Assembly (NCBI GenBank): GCA_029851415.1 | Contig: CM056741.1 | Location: forward strand, 176,373,021 to 176,437,020 | DNA: 64,000 nt | Origin: Eretmocerus hayati | Lineage: Eukaryota > Arthropoda > Insecta > Hymenoptera > Aphelinidae | Direction of reading: 5' to 3' | Shown here: positions 22,462-35,321 of the stretch, piece after piece | Numbering within the stretch: the stretch's first letter is position 1 | Layout of the letters: the number at the start of each line of letters is the position of its first letter | Notes under the pieces: generated by a model | Databases searched by the model: none | What the model was told of the DNA's origin: nothing | The model's input: only the letters and a program-made list of their open reading frames with translations | Position numbers and translations under genes: made by a program

Positions 22462-23910
22462 GTACATTTCGATACAAGGGTGGAAAAAATTTTTTTTGCG
22501 TTCGAATGATGGGTTTCTGGCCTGAGCCGTACGCGAAGGTCGGAATCAACACGAGAATGAGAAAAATAGGTTTTATGCCCGTGTATCGAACTGCTTTTTT
22601 TCGAAAAACTGTGCGAGAGAGTGGAAAATCAGTGCGGAAAAAACATTTTTCCGCACAGCGTGTCGACGTTAGTAGATTTCGCACCGAGATCATGAGGTTG
22701 TAACTCGCTTCCTCGCTCGCTTCTGAGCGATTGATTTTCGGCTCAGCCGGGGATCGAAATAACCGCTCAGAAGCGGGGAACCTCATGATCGAGGCGCGGA
22801 TGCTATTTTATGCAATTTTGTAAGTACTCAAACATTGAAAAATTGCATATTAGTACATTTCGATACACGGGAGTAAAAACTTTTATCGCGTCCGAGTGAT
22901 GAGATTTCGACCCGAACCGGAATCATCACGGGGATGCGAAAAATAAGTTTTACAACCGTGTATCGAATACTATTTTTTGACAAACTGTGAGAGAAAGTGG
23001 AAAATCAGTGCGAAAAAGTTACTTTCTCGCACACTGTGTCAAAAAATATCTTTATAGCACTCTAACCTGAAAATCGCATCTTTGAACATGATTTTTGGAT
23101 TCTCGTGCTATACAATATCGTATGAGACCACGTGCAGATAGGTAGTGTTATAATACAGTAGAATCCGGTTATAACGAGATCTAAGGGACTGAAGAAAAAT
23201 GCTCGTTATAACCGGACCTCGAACCGGACTCCGTTTTATCGGCTCAAATTCATATGATTTCGTTATAACTACCCCTGATGAATGAAAAACAACTCATCTT
23301 TAGTTTGTAAAGTATCTTTTATCAAGAATTCAAATAACTAATGATGATTAACACTCAGAATACGATGACAGGGTGACAATGACGTAGATGTGCATTAATC
23401 CACTTTGGTATGGACAAACAATATTCAGGAATTCGCATTTGTCATGAATTCAAAGAACCGCAAAATGAAAACGATCAGATACACATGATGGAAAATAAAA
23501 AATTTTAACTAAGAAATTTCAATGGATCGCTAGTCATGAATTGTCTCTTCCTTGTATTCGATCTATCCATTTTACTCACTAGAGCATGTGTATTCACAAT
23601 GATACTCGTGTTTAGCTCGAGGCCGGCGCCGAAACCAAATTTTGACAGAATTTTTGCTCATTATAACCGAATTCTCGCTATATCCGGATCGTTATAGCTG
23701 GACCTGTTTGCACATACATTATATGGCGGCCAACCAAATCTTCCAAATTCGCTCGTTATAACCGGATTCTCGTTATAACCGGACTCGTTATAACCGAATT
23801 CTACTGTATACTATTATCGCACTGATTTTCCACCTTCTCACACAGTTTGTCGAGAAACACAGATCGATACACGGGTGTAAAATCTATTTTTCCACCCTTG
23901 CACCGAAATG
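22462..23910. repeat. Diverged repeat copies marked by gatacacggg, two direct and one inverted
   Basis: Copy 1 (about 22,462-22,665) and copy 2 (about 22,853-23,050) share gtacatttcgatacaaggg/acggg, cccgtgtatcgaa, gtggaaaatcagtgcg and a short hairpin (gtgcggaaaaaacatttttc then cgcac at 22,635-22,660). A third partial copy at about 23,815-23,890 is inverted (cgcactgattttccacc...gatacacggg). Copies 2 and 3 thus form an interrupted inverted repeat around the TIR element at 23,156-23,806. Confidence 0.65.
23156..23806. mobile_element. Non-autonomous pogo/Tigger-like element, copy 1 (651 bp)
   Basis: Termini cagtagaatccggttataac and gttataaccgaattctactg are flanked by TA on both sides (23,154-23,155 and 23,807-23,808). 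The tandem ccggattctcgttataa motif near the right end forms subterminal repeats. No transposase frame is present. Tigger/pogo elements characteristically begin CAGTAGA and duplicate TA, so the assignment rests on end sequence and target site only. Confidence 0.85.
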
Positions 23911-24399
23911 TATTATTATCATCGTCTGCGCGGATAAGAGGCATTTTCGCACGAGTTTTTGATTTTCTTTCCCACGCCGGCGATAAAAAAAATAGTCCTT
24001 ATTAGACACTTGGACGGGGTATTTTCCGCTTTCGAGAGATGATACCAACCTTCGCCAAAGCTCGGACCGGAGAAACATCGCTTAAACCGCGGAAACCAAC
24101 ATCCCCACCCTCTTATCGAAATGTACTATCTTGATACACTGTGCGTAAAACTGTACTTTGCACACACTTCATCAACTTTTACATAAAATTTTAGATAAGA
24201 GCCATAGACTTATTGTAAAAGGCATAACAAATACATCCTTAGAAATTTTCCATCATTTATACACTGACAAAAGTTACCCACTATATCTCACCGAATTTGT
24301 GACTCTCACCTCTTGAATAACAGTTTATATGACTTATGCTCCTTACCGGAACTCTGAAAGCCTCAATGAAATAGTTAGACATTCAATTATAGTAAGTGA

Positions 24400-25620
24400 A
24401 TGACCTTGTAATCACAGAGGATGCCATCGACATATACACTGATGGGACTAACAAGAAGAGGACCTGACCTTTGGATCACCAATCCTTCCCAAATTTTTTT
24501 ACAGTTTCGTGTCACCTAGAATATGAAGAATCCAGAGTAACTCCGTCAAATGGGCCTTCTGTCCAGAGCTACAAGCAAAAACGTTAGCATTGCCAGTATA
24601 TCTATATACACCACTTTTTAACATGGGCCTATATGGGCAATGTTAATGTCATGGGCTGTAACTTTGAACAGGAGGCCCATTTGACGGAGTTACTCTGGAT
24701 TCTTCGTATTCTATAGGTGGTGCAAGACTGTGAAAAAATCTTGGGGAAGATTGGTGATCCAAAGGTCTGGTCCTCCCCTTGTAAATCAAATGAATCCCCC
24801 TCGGTGGGATGCGGTTGTGTTTGTCCAAAACTTGATCAAACCATGTCATGCAACTTGCCTAAGACAGCCTCAATATATGTATACCGCAGAAACAGTTGCA
24901 ATCTTCAATGCTGTAAATTTAGCCTTAACAAACACAAACTGAAACTATTTAGTATTCAGTGACTCTCTGGGTACGTTGAAATCCCTCAGCGACGTGAGAA
25001 TGGATATGAACTTTAATCCGTACATCTACAAGATAAAAGAAAAAGTGAGAGAATTACAAGAAACATCCAATAATAAAAACAGAATCTTTTTTTAGGGTCC
25101 CAGCGCATCAAGGGATTCATGGCAACGAGATGGCTGATAGAAAAGCCAAAGAAGCAAGCATAATGGCTACAACGGTAAGTATTATACAAAATTCCATCCA
25201 CAAATTTCAGACTTTCTGCTGTTTTTCAGCATAAGAGAACACAATTGATAGTTTAATTCAAGATGGTTCCAAGAAGGGAGTTGAGTACTTTGAACGATTT
25301 TTTGCCAGATCCAATAAGTCTTTGTTCACAGGCTAGAAACTCTCAAGAGGAATAGTGAGTACAATCAACAGATGCCGTTCTAGCCAACATTCTTTGAAAG
25401 CATCTCTAGACCACATCGGTCTCGTAAGAAATCCAAGTTGCAAGTGCGGTCGTACTTCTGAAGATCTAAATCATATCCTGTGGCAATGCCCGTTGTATAA
25501 CGCTCACAGATCAGTATTTGTACAAAAACTCAGAAGTCTGGACGTGTCTGCTCATCAAAAAACCCACTGCTGGAATATGCAAAGCACTCCTTCTGTATTT
25601 AAACGAATGATTTGAATATT
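24400..25620 (+). mobile_element. Non-LTR retrotransposon 3' remnant: RNase H domain and zinc knuckle
   Basis: Broken plus-strand frames read IDIYTDGTNKK (first RNase H catalytic Asp, 24,428-24,460), YTAETVAIFNAVNLALTNTN (catalytic Glu region near 24,880), VFSDSLGTLKSL (catalytic Asp, near 24,955), VPAHQGIHGNEMADRKAKEA (last His/Asp block, near 25,100). A frame from 25,355 follows, with CKCGRTSEDLNHILWQCP, the cysteine knuckle that follows RNase H in I- and Jockey-type elements. Frameshifts and stops make it non-functional. The insertion at 24,449-24,785 splits the domain. Confidence 0.75.
24449..24785. repeat. Fold-back element inserted in the RNase H remnant (arms ~160 bp)
   Basis: The left arm (acaagaagaggacctgacct, ttggatcaccaatccttccc, gaatccagagtaactccgtc, aaatgggcc) is mirrored on the right (ggcccatttgacggagttac, tctggattcttcg, gattggtgatccaaaggtct, ggtcctccccttgt). 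The motif caactccgtcaaatg recurs at 61,740-61,760, so this is a dispersed family. Confidence 0.8.
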
Positions 25621-25743
25621 TCAACCATATGTATTTTTTATATGAACGTACCCACTGTATCAGCAAAATAATCTCAAACGAGATTGGAATTGCTTCGATA
25701 AATAAAAAAAAACTTCTACTCAATTTATCAAAAAATATACTTA

Positions 25744-26980
25744 GGGGAGAGTAGGGCAAAATTGGACAGATTTTGCAGTGGGGCTATTTGACGATACTTG
25801 CGGCTAGACTCGCTAAGGGACTTTAAAGTTCAACTATTGAATAGATTGTAAAAAAAATTTCAGACCCCTAGGTCTCAGCGTTCACAGTTTTTCTTGAAGT
25901 TGAACAAAAAAAAAATCTGTCCAAATTCGCCCCGAGCTTGGGTGCACTTTTGACAAGTTTTGGGGGCAAATTTGGACAACCTCTCAAAATTGAGATATAC
26001 GGCAATATTCCTTACCTATTAGAGTCACATTCGCTCATCAAAGTACGTGGTAATAACCCAAAATCATGGGGAACCCCACCCGTGACTTTCACATCCTCCC
26101 ATAGCCTCAGCAAGTGAGGCATTTTTATGTCATTTCGTAACATTATTGAAATAGGCGCTTCATTGGTGCACTACCTTCTACAGCAAATCAGCAATCGACT
26201 CGTGGCTTCTAAGAGTCGACTTTCTTCCTTCTTTCTTTGTATTGGAGGTCCCCTTACTCACCCTGAGTCAACGATCCCACTGCTAGTGTGTAACATCCAA
26301 GGCAATGTCACCGAATGCGAGAGTGAAAATGCGAAAATCGAGGACTATCTTGGAACACGTTGAAAGCGACTCCTGACCTCTAATCTGACTCCTGAGACGG
26401 CCATTCGACATCGTAACTTCATTTTCTCACCCATTTTCAATCATCTAATTCGCCCTCAACCAACTGCGCTTCGATAGATTTGCACAAACGCATATACGCG
26501 CCTCGTTACGCACAATTATTACCGAAAAACACGAACAGGCGATCGGTCAACCGATTTTAGATGGGATTTAGCATTGTCCAAATTCGCCCCCTCCAATTCG
26601 TCCAAAAATGCCCCCAGGTGTTTTTTTCGCAGAATTGTGGTCATTTGGGTCCAAGTGAGCCGATTTTGGCCCACGATGGCTCAAAACCTTCGTTTTGTGA
26701 CGTAGTTTTTGACCCCCAAACAGTGATTGAGCCAGTGCACTTCGGTACAAGCAGCGTTTAATCTTGCATTTGGAAAATAAACCGCGTGAGGCCCTCGAAA
26801 AGCACCCCTATATGTCAGCGTAGACTCCCAGTATCGCTTTGGAAGGTCTAACCGCGATGAAAACCATTGTCTGAGATGGTATTAAAAAAGAATTAACGCG
26901 GTGAAAGCCTAGACTCGCCACCGACCGAGCTATCTCACTTATCCAATTTTGCCCCCGTCCAATTTTGCCCCACTCTCCCC
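25744..26980. mobile_element. GGGGAGAGT-TIR element, copy 1 (about 1.24 kb)
   Basis: It starts ggggagagtagggcaaaatt and ends ccaattttgccccactctcc then cc, with TA on both sides. Several internal copies of the gggcaaatttggaca / tccaattttgcccc unit sit near both ends. The interior has a conserved block around 26,630-26,720 (ggcccacgatggctcaaaac) and no long reading frame. A second copy lies inverted at 48,306-49,640. Confidence 0.85.
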
Positions 26981-27441
26981 TAGATATGATGGAACCCAAC
27001 CTATTTTTACACTTTCGTATCAGAATGTGTATTACAATCTCAAGTTTTCAATGAAAAATGTAATCAAAGAAATTCTGCGGTATGAAACTTTCGATGAGTT
27101 ATAAGTACAATGAGATACAATACATTTAGATTTTGCAATAATTCACAAAATTCATTTAATCTGACCAGTTAGAATTTTCGCACGGAATAAATCGATAACT
27201 TGTTCAACAATATCAATGAAAGAATAATGTTATCAATTGAAAATAAAAAAAATTAAGATTTATAGATAGTTGATACTACAATGCTTGCATCTCTCGTCAA
27301 TTGTGGTGACGTTATCTTATCCTCGTTGAAACTTTCAGACGAGGCTCTAATGAAGATCCATCCATCAGTTAAGTGTCATTTCTACTGAGCATGACCATCA
27401 GAGTTATTTCAAGTTGTAATAATTGTATGGTAGGAACAATA

Positions 27442-30400
27442 ATGAGTTGTATCTTTCGATCAATATCATTATTGTTAATTGCATGCTCAACGTTGCAAGT
27501 ATGGTATTGGTATCTGGAATTCCAAAGTGCAGTTTGATTGATTATTCTGACCTTATTTTCACCTGATTTCAGCACTCTGTTCCTTTATCAAAAAGTTACG
27601 TTGCTGCGGTTGTCGAGTATAGCCCAGTGACGAGTAATGAGAATGGGGTTGATATTCACGTATCAAATGCCGAAAACTATGTAAAATTCATTGAAAAAGC
27701 ATCCCAGTATGTAAGTCTGTGTGTCGATGAACTAATTTACTTATTCATTTAAAAAGCTCCAATTTTATTTTCAACTTTTACCTACGAGGCTATATTCTTT
27801 TTTTGTTCACTCATCTTTCGTATTATTTCATTAAATCCTACGCGACGAGTTATCTTATACAATCCTATTGTTAACAATTATTTCAAGATTAAATCGATTT
27901 CATGGTTATCTTCGAGATTATGTTGATTTGGAGTTCTGAAATCAAAATAATCTGACATGAGTAGTGAATTCGTGAAAATGATTCATGTTTGTGTCTTACA
28001 CATTAATTCCAACTGATCTTTAGGATAAAATGATTCAATAATGCTGCAATAGAGCCACAAAAAAATATTTTTTTGTCGTTGTGGTTAGCTTTCAGAATGT
28101 TACATTATGGTAAAATAAGACTTGTTCCTTCTTGAACACCGAAAGGTATAGCCATCCTCTTACACTTTCCAATCACGTAAAACACTTTTTATGATGACAA
28201 ATGGCAACACACATCACATACCCTCTGCCCAGCCGGTGCACAATGCATATTTTGTCTCAGATAGTAAAAATTTGGTTTCTCCGAAGCCAAAATCGAGTAT
28301 GAAAATTATTTCATGAAAGAAAATCAAGAGACACATCAAACAAAAAAATTAACATTCTAACAAATATACATTTGTGATTAGTCAGCTGATATCATAATAT
28401 TTCCTGAATCGAGTTTGTCCACGGGATATTCTGGAGACAGCAAGACCAAAGAAAAAAATGCAGCCTCATTCATACCAGATCCAATCGACGAAATTTCTCC
28501 ATGCCGTGATGAGAATCATGTTTATAAATACGTAAGTTTTGGAACCCATTTGAAATACTAGTTTTCTCGTATCGATTTTGACCAATTTCTGAAATTCTTC
28601 TGAACAGACATTGAAAAGAATTTCGTGCGCTGCAGAAAAATTCAAAATATACATTGCTGTTAATCACTTGGAACGAGTTGATTGTGAAGGTCAAGATTGT
28701 CCAACCAATGGATTTTTGATGTACAATACGAATGTGGTTTTTGATAGAACTGGAGTTGTCATCGCCAAGTACAGAAAATACAATCTTTTCGGAGAGCCAG
28801 ATACAAATAAGACCTCGGAACCAATGCTTTCAACCTTCCGGACGGACTTTGGAGTAACTTTTGGTCAATTCATATGTTTTGATCTCATGTTTCGAGAACC
28901 GGCGCTGAATTTGACTCGTGATTTAGGAATCACCGATATCATCTTTTCTTCCCATTGGTTCTCGGAATTGCCTTTTTTGCACTCTCTTGAAGCTCAGGCT
29001 GCCTGGGCGTATGGGAATGATATCAATTTTCTTGCCTCCGGATATAACGAGCCAACGACTGGAAGTGGAGGTATGCTTCTTTTCATGCGTGTGAGGAGAA
29101 TCCTAGCAGCAAAATATAAAGGATCTACAGAATCTAAAAATAATATGGCGGACCTAAAGCCCGACAAAGATGGAGTAAAGTGGCGAAAAAATTCGAGCAC
29201 AAGGCCAAGAACGCTACCATTTTCATTGCATCTTTTCACTGAAGAATTCACTTCTATTCAAATCAGATCTGCTTACGTATTGTGATACGGTAGTGGATCA
29301 CGTTATTGCATTAAAATTGATGTAATTTCAGCCCAAGTTCAGCTCTTTGAGAGTCATTTGGTCTTTTGCAGATGGTAACAAGAGCTTGAAAGTAATTTTA
29401 CTTCGAAACTTTGAAAAAACGAGAGGTTTTAGCCCGGACACATTGATTGATGGTATCAGATCTTGTAGAGAACATCCCAGTGAACAGATTCCCCTGTTGG
29501 CAAAATTGATCAAAGTTTGTATTTTTCCATTTCAAAACTGCTCATTACTCGAAAACAATCAAGTTTAGCGAAAAATGAAAAGAGATCTTCTCTGTTCAAA
29601 ATGGACTAACTATCAAAGAGGAATACTTTGGACCAATAATGAACAATTTTACCAAACTGTTTCAACAAATTCTATTGAAACAAATTGTGACCAGTTTTCG
29701 GCTTGGCAACGTGGATTTCTATGATCAGGAGAGTCTTTTGGAAAAGATCCTACAGAGAAACCTCGCCGGAATAATTTTCCCAACGATGACGCCCACCCGA
29801 TCTGGACTATCATTATTATCCTCAAAATAGCCTGAGATACGTTGAAAAATATTGGAGTTGGTGAGAGTTCGACGCTTAAATTTACCAGATGACTCTCAAC
29901 AAGCTGAACTTGGGCTGAAATTACACTAGTTTTAATGCAAAAGCCCGACCCATTACCGTATTACAAAACGGAAGCAGATCCGTATTTGGTAATATCGTAG
30001 TCTTGAGTGGAAAAATGCAAGGAATATGATAGACTGCTTGGATTTTTTTGCCATCTTAATCCATCTTTTTCGGGCTCCAGGACAACCGTGATAAGTCTTC
30101 ATCTTCAAAATATCATGGTCTGGATCCTTTTTCTTTCGCCTATCTCATTAGAATGCCAAATTACGAGCGGCCCCGGCAATGAAAAGTCTCAGTGGAATGG
30201 GAAGAATGACTTTTAAGTCGTGGCATCATTTTGCGTAGACCTCTCGTTCGTCAACTCTTTAATCTTGACTTGCCGCATGGTCATATTCGAAAAGCCGATT
30301 GTGCAATTATTCTTGGTATTTCACTGAATTTCTTGTAATGAACTTGGCATCGATTGTAGTTGACATAATAGCATTGCGCGAGTTTTATCCGTGAGTTACG

Positions 30401-31588
30401 GAAAAATTGAAAGCCAGTGTTACTTCCTGATTCCCGGCCATGACTCGCATTTTAAACACTCGAGATTTTTATCACGTATCAATACGTTAAATTGGAATAA
30501 TCTGGCAGAATTTGGATGTGCTTTTATGCATTTTAAGACATGCAATGATTTTACAATAATAGCCAAGAATACTCAATATAGAAATTAATTTGACGAAGAC
30601 ACGAATAAATGTTCGCAGGTAGTGGTATCTATGCCGGACGAAAAGGATACATCCATGTAGTAGGAGAAACCAAGAGATCTAACACACTTGTGGTCGCTAA
30701 AGTACCAAAAGTAATTAATGGAACAAGAATTTGTAACATAAGTCTGGAAAATTTGATAATCTACAACTTCAATCAATCTGAGATCTCCACTACAGAGATA
30801 ACTGATTCTGGAAATTATAGACATTTAACGGATAATCTTACATCTTTTAAAACCGAATCAATCAATTCTAATATGAGATCATACGACGATGTAATCTGTT
30901 CTGGCGAATTTTGTTGTCACTTTGCACTTACGATCGATTTCGACGAGACTGTCATTAATGGAAATACAAAATATTACAGGTGAGTTAGTTATTTTTTCCG
31001 TATTCGATGAAATTTTTAATATAAATACAATACAATTTGAAATATTTGATTGAAACGTAACTGTCGACGCAGTCGTGCAAATTCTTCGTGATAAATTTGC
31101 GATAACAAATTCCCCTGTGGAATTTCCAAATACATTACGGTGAAATTTGGAGTAGGCGCGCCTTTTAATATTTAAAATATTTGATGAATCGATTCATTTT
31201 ATCCAGGTATCGGATGGCAGTATTTGATGGAGTTCGAAGTTTTTCCGGATACGCAACAGGTCACGTATCGGTTTGTGGAATAATAAGCTGTATCAACGAT
31301 ACTTTAGAAGGATGTGGACAAATCTTCAAACTAAACGATACAATTGTCAAGCCAATGACATTCCAATCGCTACAAATATCGATCAGAACGCATGACTCGG
31401 TGAATTATTTTTTCATGCCAACAACCCTGACCCATAACATCATACCTCTCAATGTGTCGAGTTTTTCTTTTACTTCTTCAAGTTTCAAAGAAATATCTGA
31501 CTATGATCTACATCTAATCAAAGCAACAGATGATCTACTGACATTCTCCATCTATGGTCGAGATTTCAAAGGAAAAGAAAGGGCTTGA
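27442..31588 (+). CDS. Vanin/biotinidase-like secreted amidase A (nitrilase superfamily), six exons, 516 aa
   Basis: Exons: 27442-27498 (signal peptide MSCIFRSISLLLIACSTLQ), 27573-27710, 28382-28531, 28608-29070, 30619-30979, 31207-31588 (TGA). All junctions are GT/AG and phases agree (0,0,0,1,2). The nitrilase fold triad is visible: Glu in IIFPESSL (residue 74), Lys in AKYRKYNLFGE (172), Cys in FGQFICFDLMF (205). Family members hydrolyse carbon-nitrogen bonds of pantetheine or biotin amides outside the cell. The C-terminus is polar (GRDFKGKERA), so no GPI-anchor signal is seen, unlike vertebrate vanin-1. Cys pairs and N-x-S/T sites (for example NKT after the Lys motif) fit a secreted glycoprotein. 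The start was chosen because a 19-codon exon matches the one in gene B exactly. Upstream, ttatcttatc (27,311-27,320) holds two overlapping GATA-factor sites. Substrate unknown. Confidence 0.93.
29130..30090. repeat. Fold-back in intron 4 of vanin-like gene A (arms ~220-250 bp)
   Basis: The left arm (about 29,130-29,380) contains tacgtattgtgatacggtag, aaattgatgtaatttcagcc and caagttcagctctttgagag. It is mirrored at about 29,880-30,090 by actctcaacaagctgaactt, gggctgaaattacactagtt and ttaccgtattacaaaacgga. The spacer (about 29,650-29,820) holds another copy of the repeat family found at 12,836-12,960 in the lipase intron. A minor frame from exon 4 reads on into this intron but is repeat-derived. 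Confidence 0.82.
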
Positions 31589-31937
31589 TTATGACCATAA
31601 CTTGGATGAGATATTGTAACTGTCCACTAATGACCTCGCAAATGATACATGAAAAATTAATCCGTTTTGGAAAAACTCAATAACGTAAGTTTACTCCAAA
31701 GTTTCAGGATGAAAATGGGAGATCATGCCTCTGTCACGACAGTCCTGAATCTTGATGGGGGGGGGGGGGTCGGAAATCAGAATTTTTCATACTTTGAACA
31801 TGCTTTCAGCTCTGTGAAGAATCGTACCCTGCATGACAAATGAAATCGAAAAACTTTGGGGAGCCAAGGTTCGGGTTCGCAACATTCTTGGTGAAGGTTT
31901 CAGATCTTGGGTTAGAATTTTTTTCATTCGTCACACA

Positions 31938-31943
31938 AATAAA
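31938..31943 (+). promoter_or_regulatory. Possible polyadenylation signal of vanin-like gene A
   Basis: AATAAA about 350 bp after the stop codon, just before the TIR element at 31,979. No earlier AATAAA was seen. The poly-G run ggggggggggggg at about 31,757-31,769 lies in the same 3' region. Confidence 0.4.
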
Positions 31944-31978
31944 AGATTGTTGTTAAAAATATTGAAGCTTCTGTAGTA

Positions 31979-32757
31979 CAGTAGAATTCGGTTATAACGA
32001 GTTTCAAGGGACTGAAGAAAAATGCTCGTTATGACCGGACTCCGCATTTATTGGCACAAATTCAAATGATTTCATTATAACTATACTTGATGGATGGGAA
32101 GAAACTAATCTTGAGTTCGTAAAGTCTCTTTTATCAAGAATTCAAATAACTATTACATTCAGAATTCAATAACAGGACGGCAATGACGTAGATGTGCATT
32201 AATCCACATACTGGTATGAACATACAATATAGGAATTCAAAGATGAAAATGAACAAGACACATGATGGAAAAATAAAAAATTGTAGCTGAGGAATTTCAA
32301 TTTTGCGTCAGAGTTTACGAGGTTGTACTCGTCATGGAATGTCTCTTTTTTGTATTCGACCCATTCATTTTGCTCACTAATAGAATCTTTGAATTAAATT
32401 ATCACTCAATCGATATCAACGATCGTGACTTTCTTGCTCGCGGGATTTTCAATAATCTCACCCACTAAGCTCTTCAATAAGCTTCAATAAGCTTACTAAT
32501 AGTTACTACATGTGTATTCGCTTTAGGCTCCCGAACTCAGAGTCGAACGGCTTCCAGATCGATTTGCTTGGTATAGCCAACAGGACACCTACCACGGATA
32601 GCTGGTGCCGAAACAAAATTTTGCCAGAATTTTCGCTTGTTATAATCGAATTCTCGTTATATCCGGATCGTTACTGCCGGACCTATTTACACATACATTA
32701 TATGCATGATGGCCAACCAAATCTTCCAAATTTGCTCATTATAACCGGATTCTACTG
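31979..32757. mobile_element. Non-autonomous pogo/Tigger-like element, copy 2 (779 bp)
   Basis: Termini cagtagaattcggttataac and cattataaccggattctact then g, flanked by TA. The interior matches copy 1 at 23,156-23,806 in the same orientation (tcaagggactgaagaaaaat, aatgacgtagatgtgcatta, atatccggatcgtta). It carries additional sequence around 32,390-32,600 that copy 1 lacks or has only in part. It lies just after the 3' end of vanin-like gene A. Confidence 0.85.
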
Positions 32758-32759
32758 TA

Positions 32760-33250
32760 TGTAATTTCTTTATTTTCCCTTACTGTAGTTGGTGTAGAAG
32801 GCATTCCTGTAGGATATGTTTCTCATGTTTCTAATGACAATAAATCTGTTAGAAAATAGAGCTTTAGCTACCCAGTGGTGATTAATCACACTCGTGACAC
32901 ATTTGTTTGGAAATAAGGACGAGGCGAGATGGAGGGAGTGAGCAGGAACCTGCATCTTTGCAATTAGGATAGAGCTCGGGATAGAGGCACTATAGTAGCC
33001 AGTATCTTGAGAAAAAAATCGACATTTACAACTTGCATTTTTACCTGGAGGATCAGATATGACTATTGTTTGGAAAACTGAATTAATATGCACTTTGGAT
33101 GATCAAATATACAGGAAATCGCCCTTCTCGCACTTGTTGCGTAATGTACTATTTTGAGTCATTTTCGAAGCGATTCCCACTTTCAAATATATGGCTCATG
33201 ATGGATTACATTTAAAAACGACACATGAAAAATAGTGATGTCTCGGATCG
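32760..33250. other. Intergenic, nothing recognisable
   Basis: No exon, RNA gene or clear repeat end was seen between the Tigger-like copy and the large inverted repeat that follows. Confidence 0.35.
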
Positions 33251-33899
33251 GTTTCTCGTGGTTTTGATTCGATTCTGTGGTCCATAATGTGAAGTTTCTA
33301 CCCACTAGGAGGCCCCAGAAAAATTTCGGAGTCGGCTGTGGAGCTATTCCTGATTCGCTTTTTGATTCCACTAGAGCATCAAAATCGTGTTTTTTTTTAC
33401 TAAATTAAATATATCTTGAGTTTGGCTCAAGATATTGCTACGTAGTTTTCACGATTCCAAACATCTTGAGAATAACCTATCAAAAATGCCCTTTAAGATT
33501 TTTGTTCAGTTATTTCAGACTCTGATCAGACAAAATCCGGAAAAATCAGGCTAGCCTGATAATTTCAAAAAGCAATGTTTTTTACTCTTCAAAAATGTGA
33601 TTCCTCATGCAAAATTACACGATCTTTGCGATAAAACTAGTCCGAAGTTGTTTTTTTACTGTTTCATGCGTTTTTTGATAAATTTTCTGATCTTTCACAA
33701 TCTAACCAATCAAAAAATAGGAATTTTTGCGGATGCGCGTGGTTTACCGGATTTTAAAGTAGTTTCGATCGAAAGTTGAGAAAATTTTCTTCAAGATGGC
33801 CTCTTGCGAAACTCAATTTGATCGACTGGACCTGAAGATACCTACACGACTCTTTAGACATCAAGATTATCAACACCAAACTGACAGAAATTTATCTTT

Positions 33900-34560
33900 T
33901 ATATCCCGGGTCCCTGCCTTTCGGCTCAACCCCGGTTGCCCCATGGGCGCGGGGCAGGGATACGCCCTGCCAGCGCGTCGGGTTGGAGGATGACCAACAC
34001 CGAGCCAGGCTCGGTGATGGCTCAGTCCTCCGCCCCGACTACCGACTTTCGGGTACGGCCCCCAGCACAAGGCCGATGCTCACCCCTCGGTGGGAGGTTT
34101 TGGGACTCGTCTAGGCTTCCTGAGAGCCCAGGAAGTCCCTCGGGATGATGGGTAAGTCTTCCAGGTTCGCATTGCTATCGCCCGAGGGCGATTCCAATAC
34201 GAGTCCCTAGACTCACCCATTCCCCTGGTGCCGGATGGAGATGTGCGGTCTCCTCGCTCCGGCGGGCGATGACTGGGGCCGGGAGCTCGTCAGACTCCAG
34301 GGATGAGGCGCCATGCCCCAACCCCCCTTGCGGTTTCCGGGAGAAGTCAAAGCTCCGAGCACCAGTTTCGGGGCCAGGCACCTCCCTACCGGATTTGGGC
34401 CTAAGCCCAGGTACGGTGTCCTTGTAACTTGGACTGGAGGGTCGTCACACACCGGGACTTCCCCCGGGGAGTCCCCCTTGCGATTAACACCATATTATAC
34501 TGACAGCATGGATGCAAGAGCGAGTGCAAGAGAAGGCCTCCTACTCTGATTCACGATAGG
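33900..34560. mobile_element. GC-rich insertion of unknown class inside the fold-back spacer
   Basis: The block from atcccgggtccctgcc to cttcccccggggagtccccc is strikingly GC-rich in an AT-rich neighbourhood. It contains short palindromes (ccgagccaggctcgg, cgcccgagggcg, cccccggggag). Composition and motifs recall the non-coding 5' region of some arthropod non-LTR elements, but no reverse-transcriptase frame follows and I cannot name it. Open frames across it on both strands reflect low stop-codon density. Confidence 0.5.
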
Positions 34561-35021
34561 TAGGTCATCTCGCTCTGGCCATCCTTCTTTCCCAATCAAG
34601 CCACCGTATTTACTGACTGGGAATATGAATTTGACTTTTGACAGAGGTTATTTTGGAGGGAATTTCCTCAGCTTTCGATCGAAACTACTTTGAGATTCAG
34701 AAAACCGCGTACATGTGCAGTAATCTCTGTTTTCTGGTTGGTCAGAGAATGGAAAATCAGAAAATTTACCAAAAACGCGGATAAAACAGTAAAAAAAACT
34801 TCGGAATAGTGTCATCGCAAAGATCGTGCATTGTTCCATGAGAAATCATATTTTCGAAAAGTTAAAAAAATATTGCTTCCTGAGATTATCAGGCTAGACT
34901 GGTTTTCCCGGATTTGGCCTGATCAGAGCCTGAAATAGCTGAACGAAAATCTTCAAGATCATTTTCGATAGGTTATTCTCAAGATCTTTCGAATGGTGTA
35001 AACTACGTAACATTATCTTAA

Positions 35022-35321
35022 CCCGTTGATTATAGAAGTGACTTTCGGCACTCGCTTACTCTTTCTGATGGTCAAAACATCAAATACTAGTGTCAAAACC
35101 GCAAAAAATGGCAAAATCAGAAAGTCGAAAGTTTTTCGATTTTTATTATTTTTCTCAAAAATGGTCGACTATTGAGACCTAATTCTTGTGCCAACATGAT
35201 TCAACCATGTCCCAGAGATTTCTTGATTTTCCGCAGATTTTTCCAATGCTTCTATCAAGCGTTATCACGAAATATCAAAAAAAGCGCTTGTCCAGTATAC
35301 TGGACATCAACAGTCAACGGG
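35022..35321. mobile_element. 300-bp TTAA-target MITE (piggyBac-like ends)
   Basis: The ends are cccgttga and tcaacggg, flanked by TTAA at 35,018-35,021 and 35,322-35,325. The corresponding place in the other arm of the fold-back (left arm, gtttggc-TCAA-gatattgctacgtag) is uninterrupted. TTAA duplication is the hallmark of piggyBac-type transposition. There is no coding capacity. Confidence 0.85.

Noticed and set aside
28611..29285. Continuation of vanin-like exon 4 into the intron as a 224-codon frame
   Set aside because: A canonical donor at 29,071 matches gene B exactly, and the extension is part of a fold-back repeat.
33795..34560. Several overlapping frames in the GC-rich block
   Set aside because: GC-rich sequence has few stop codons by composition; frames overlap on both strands and no domain is visible.
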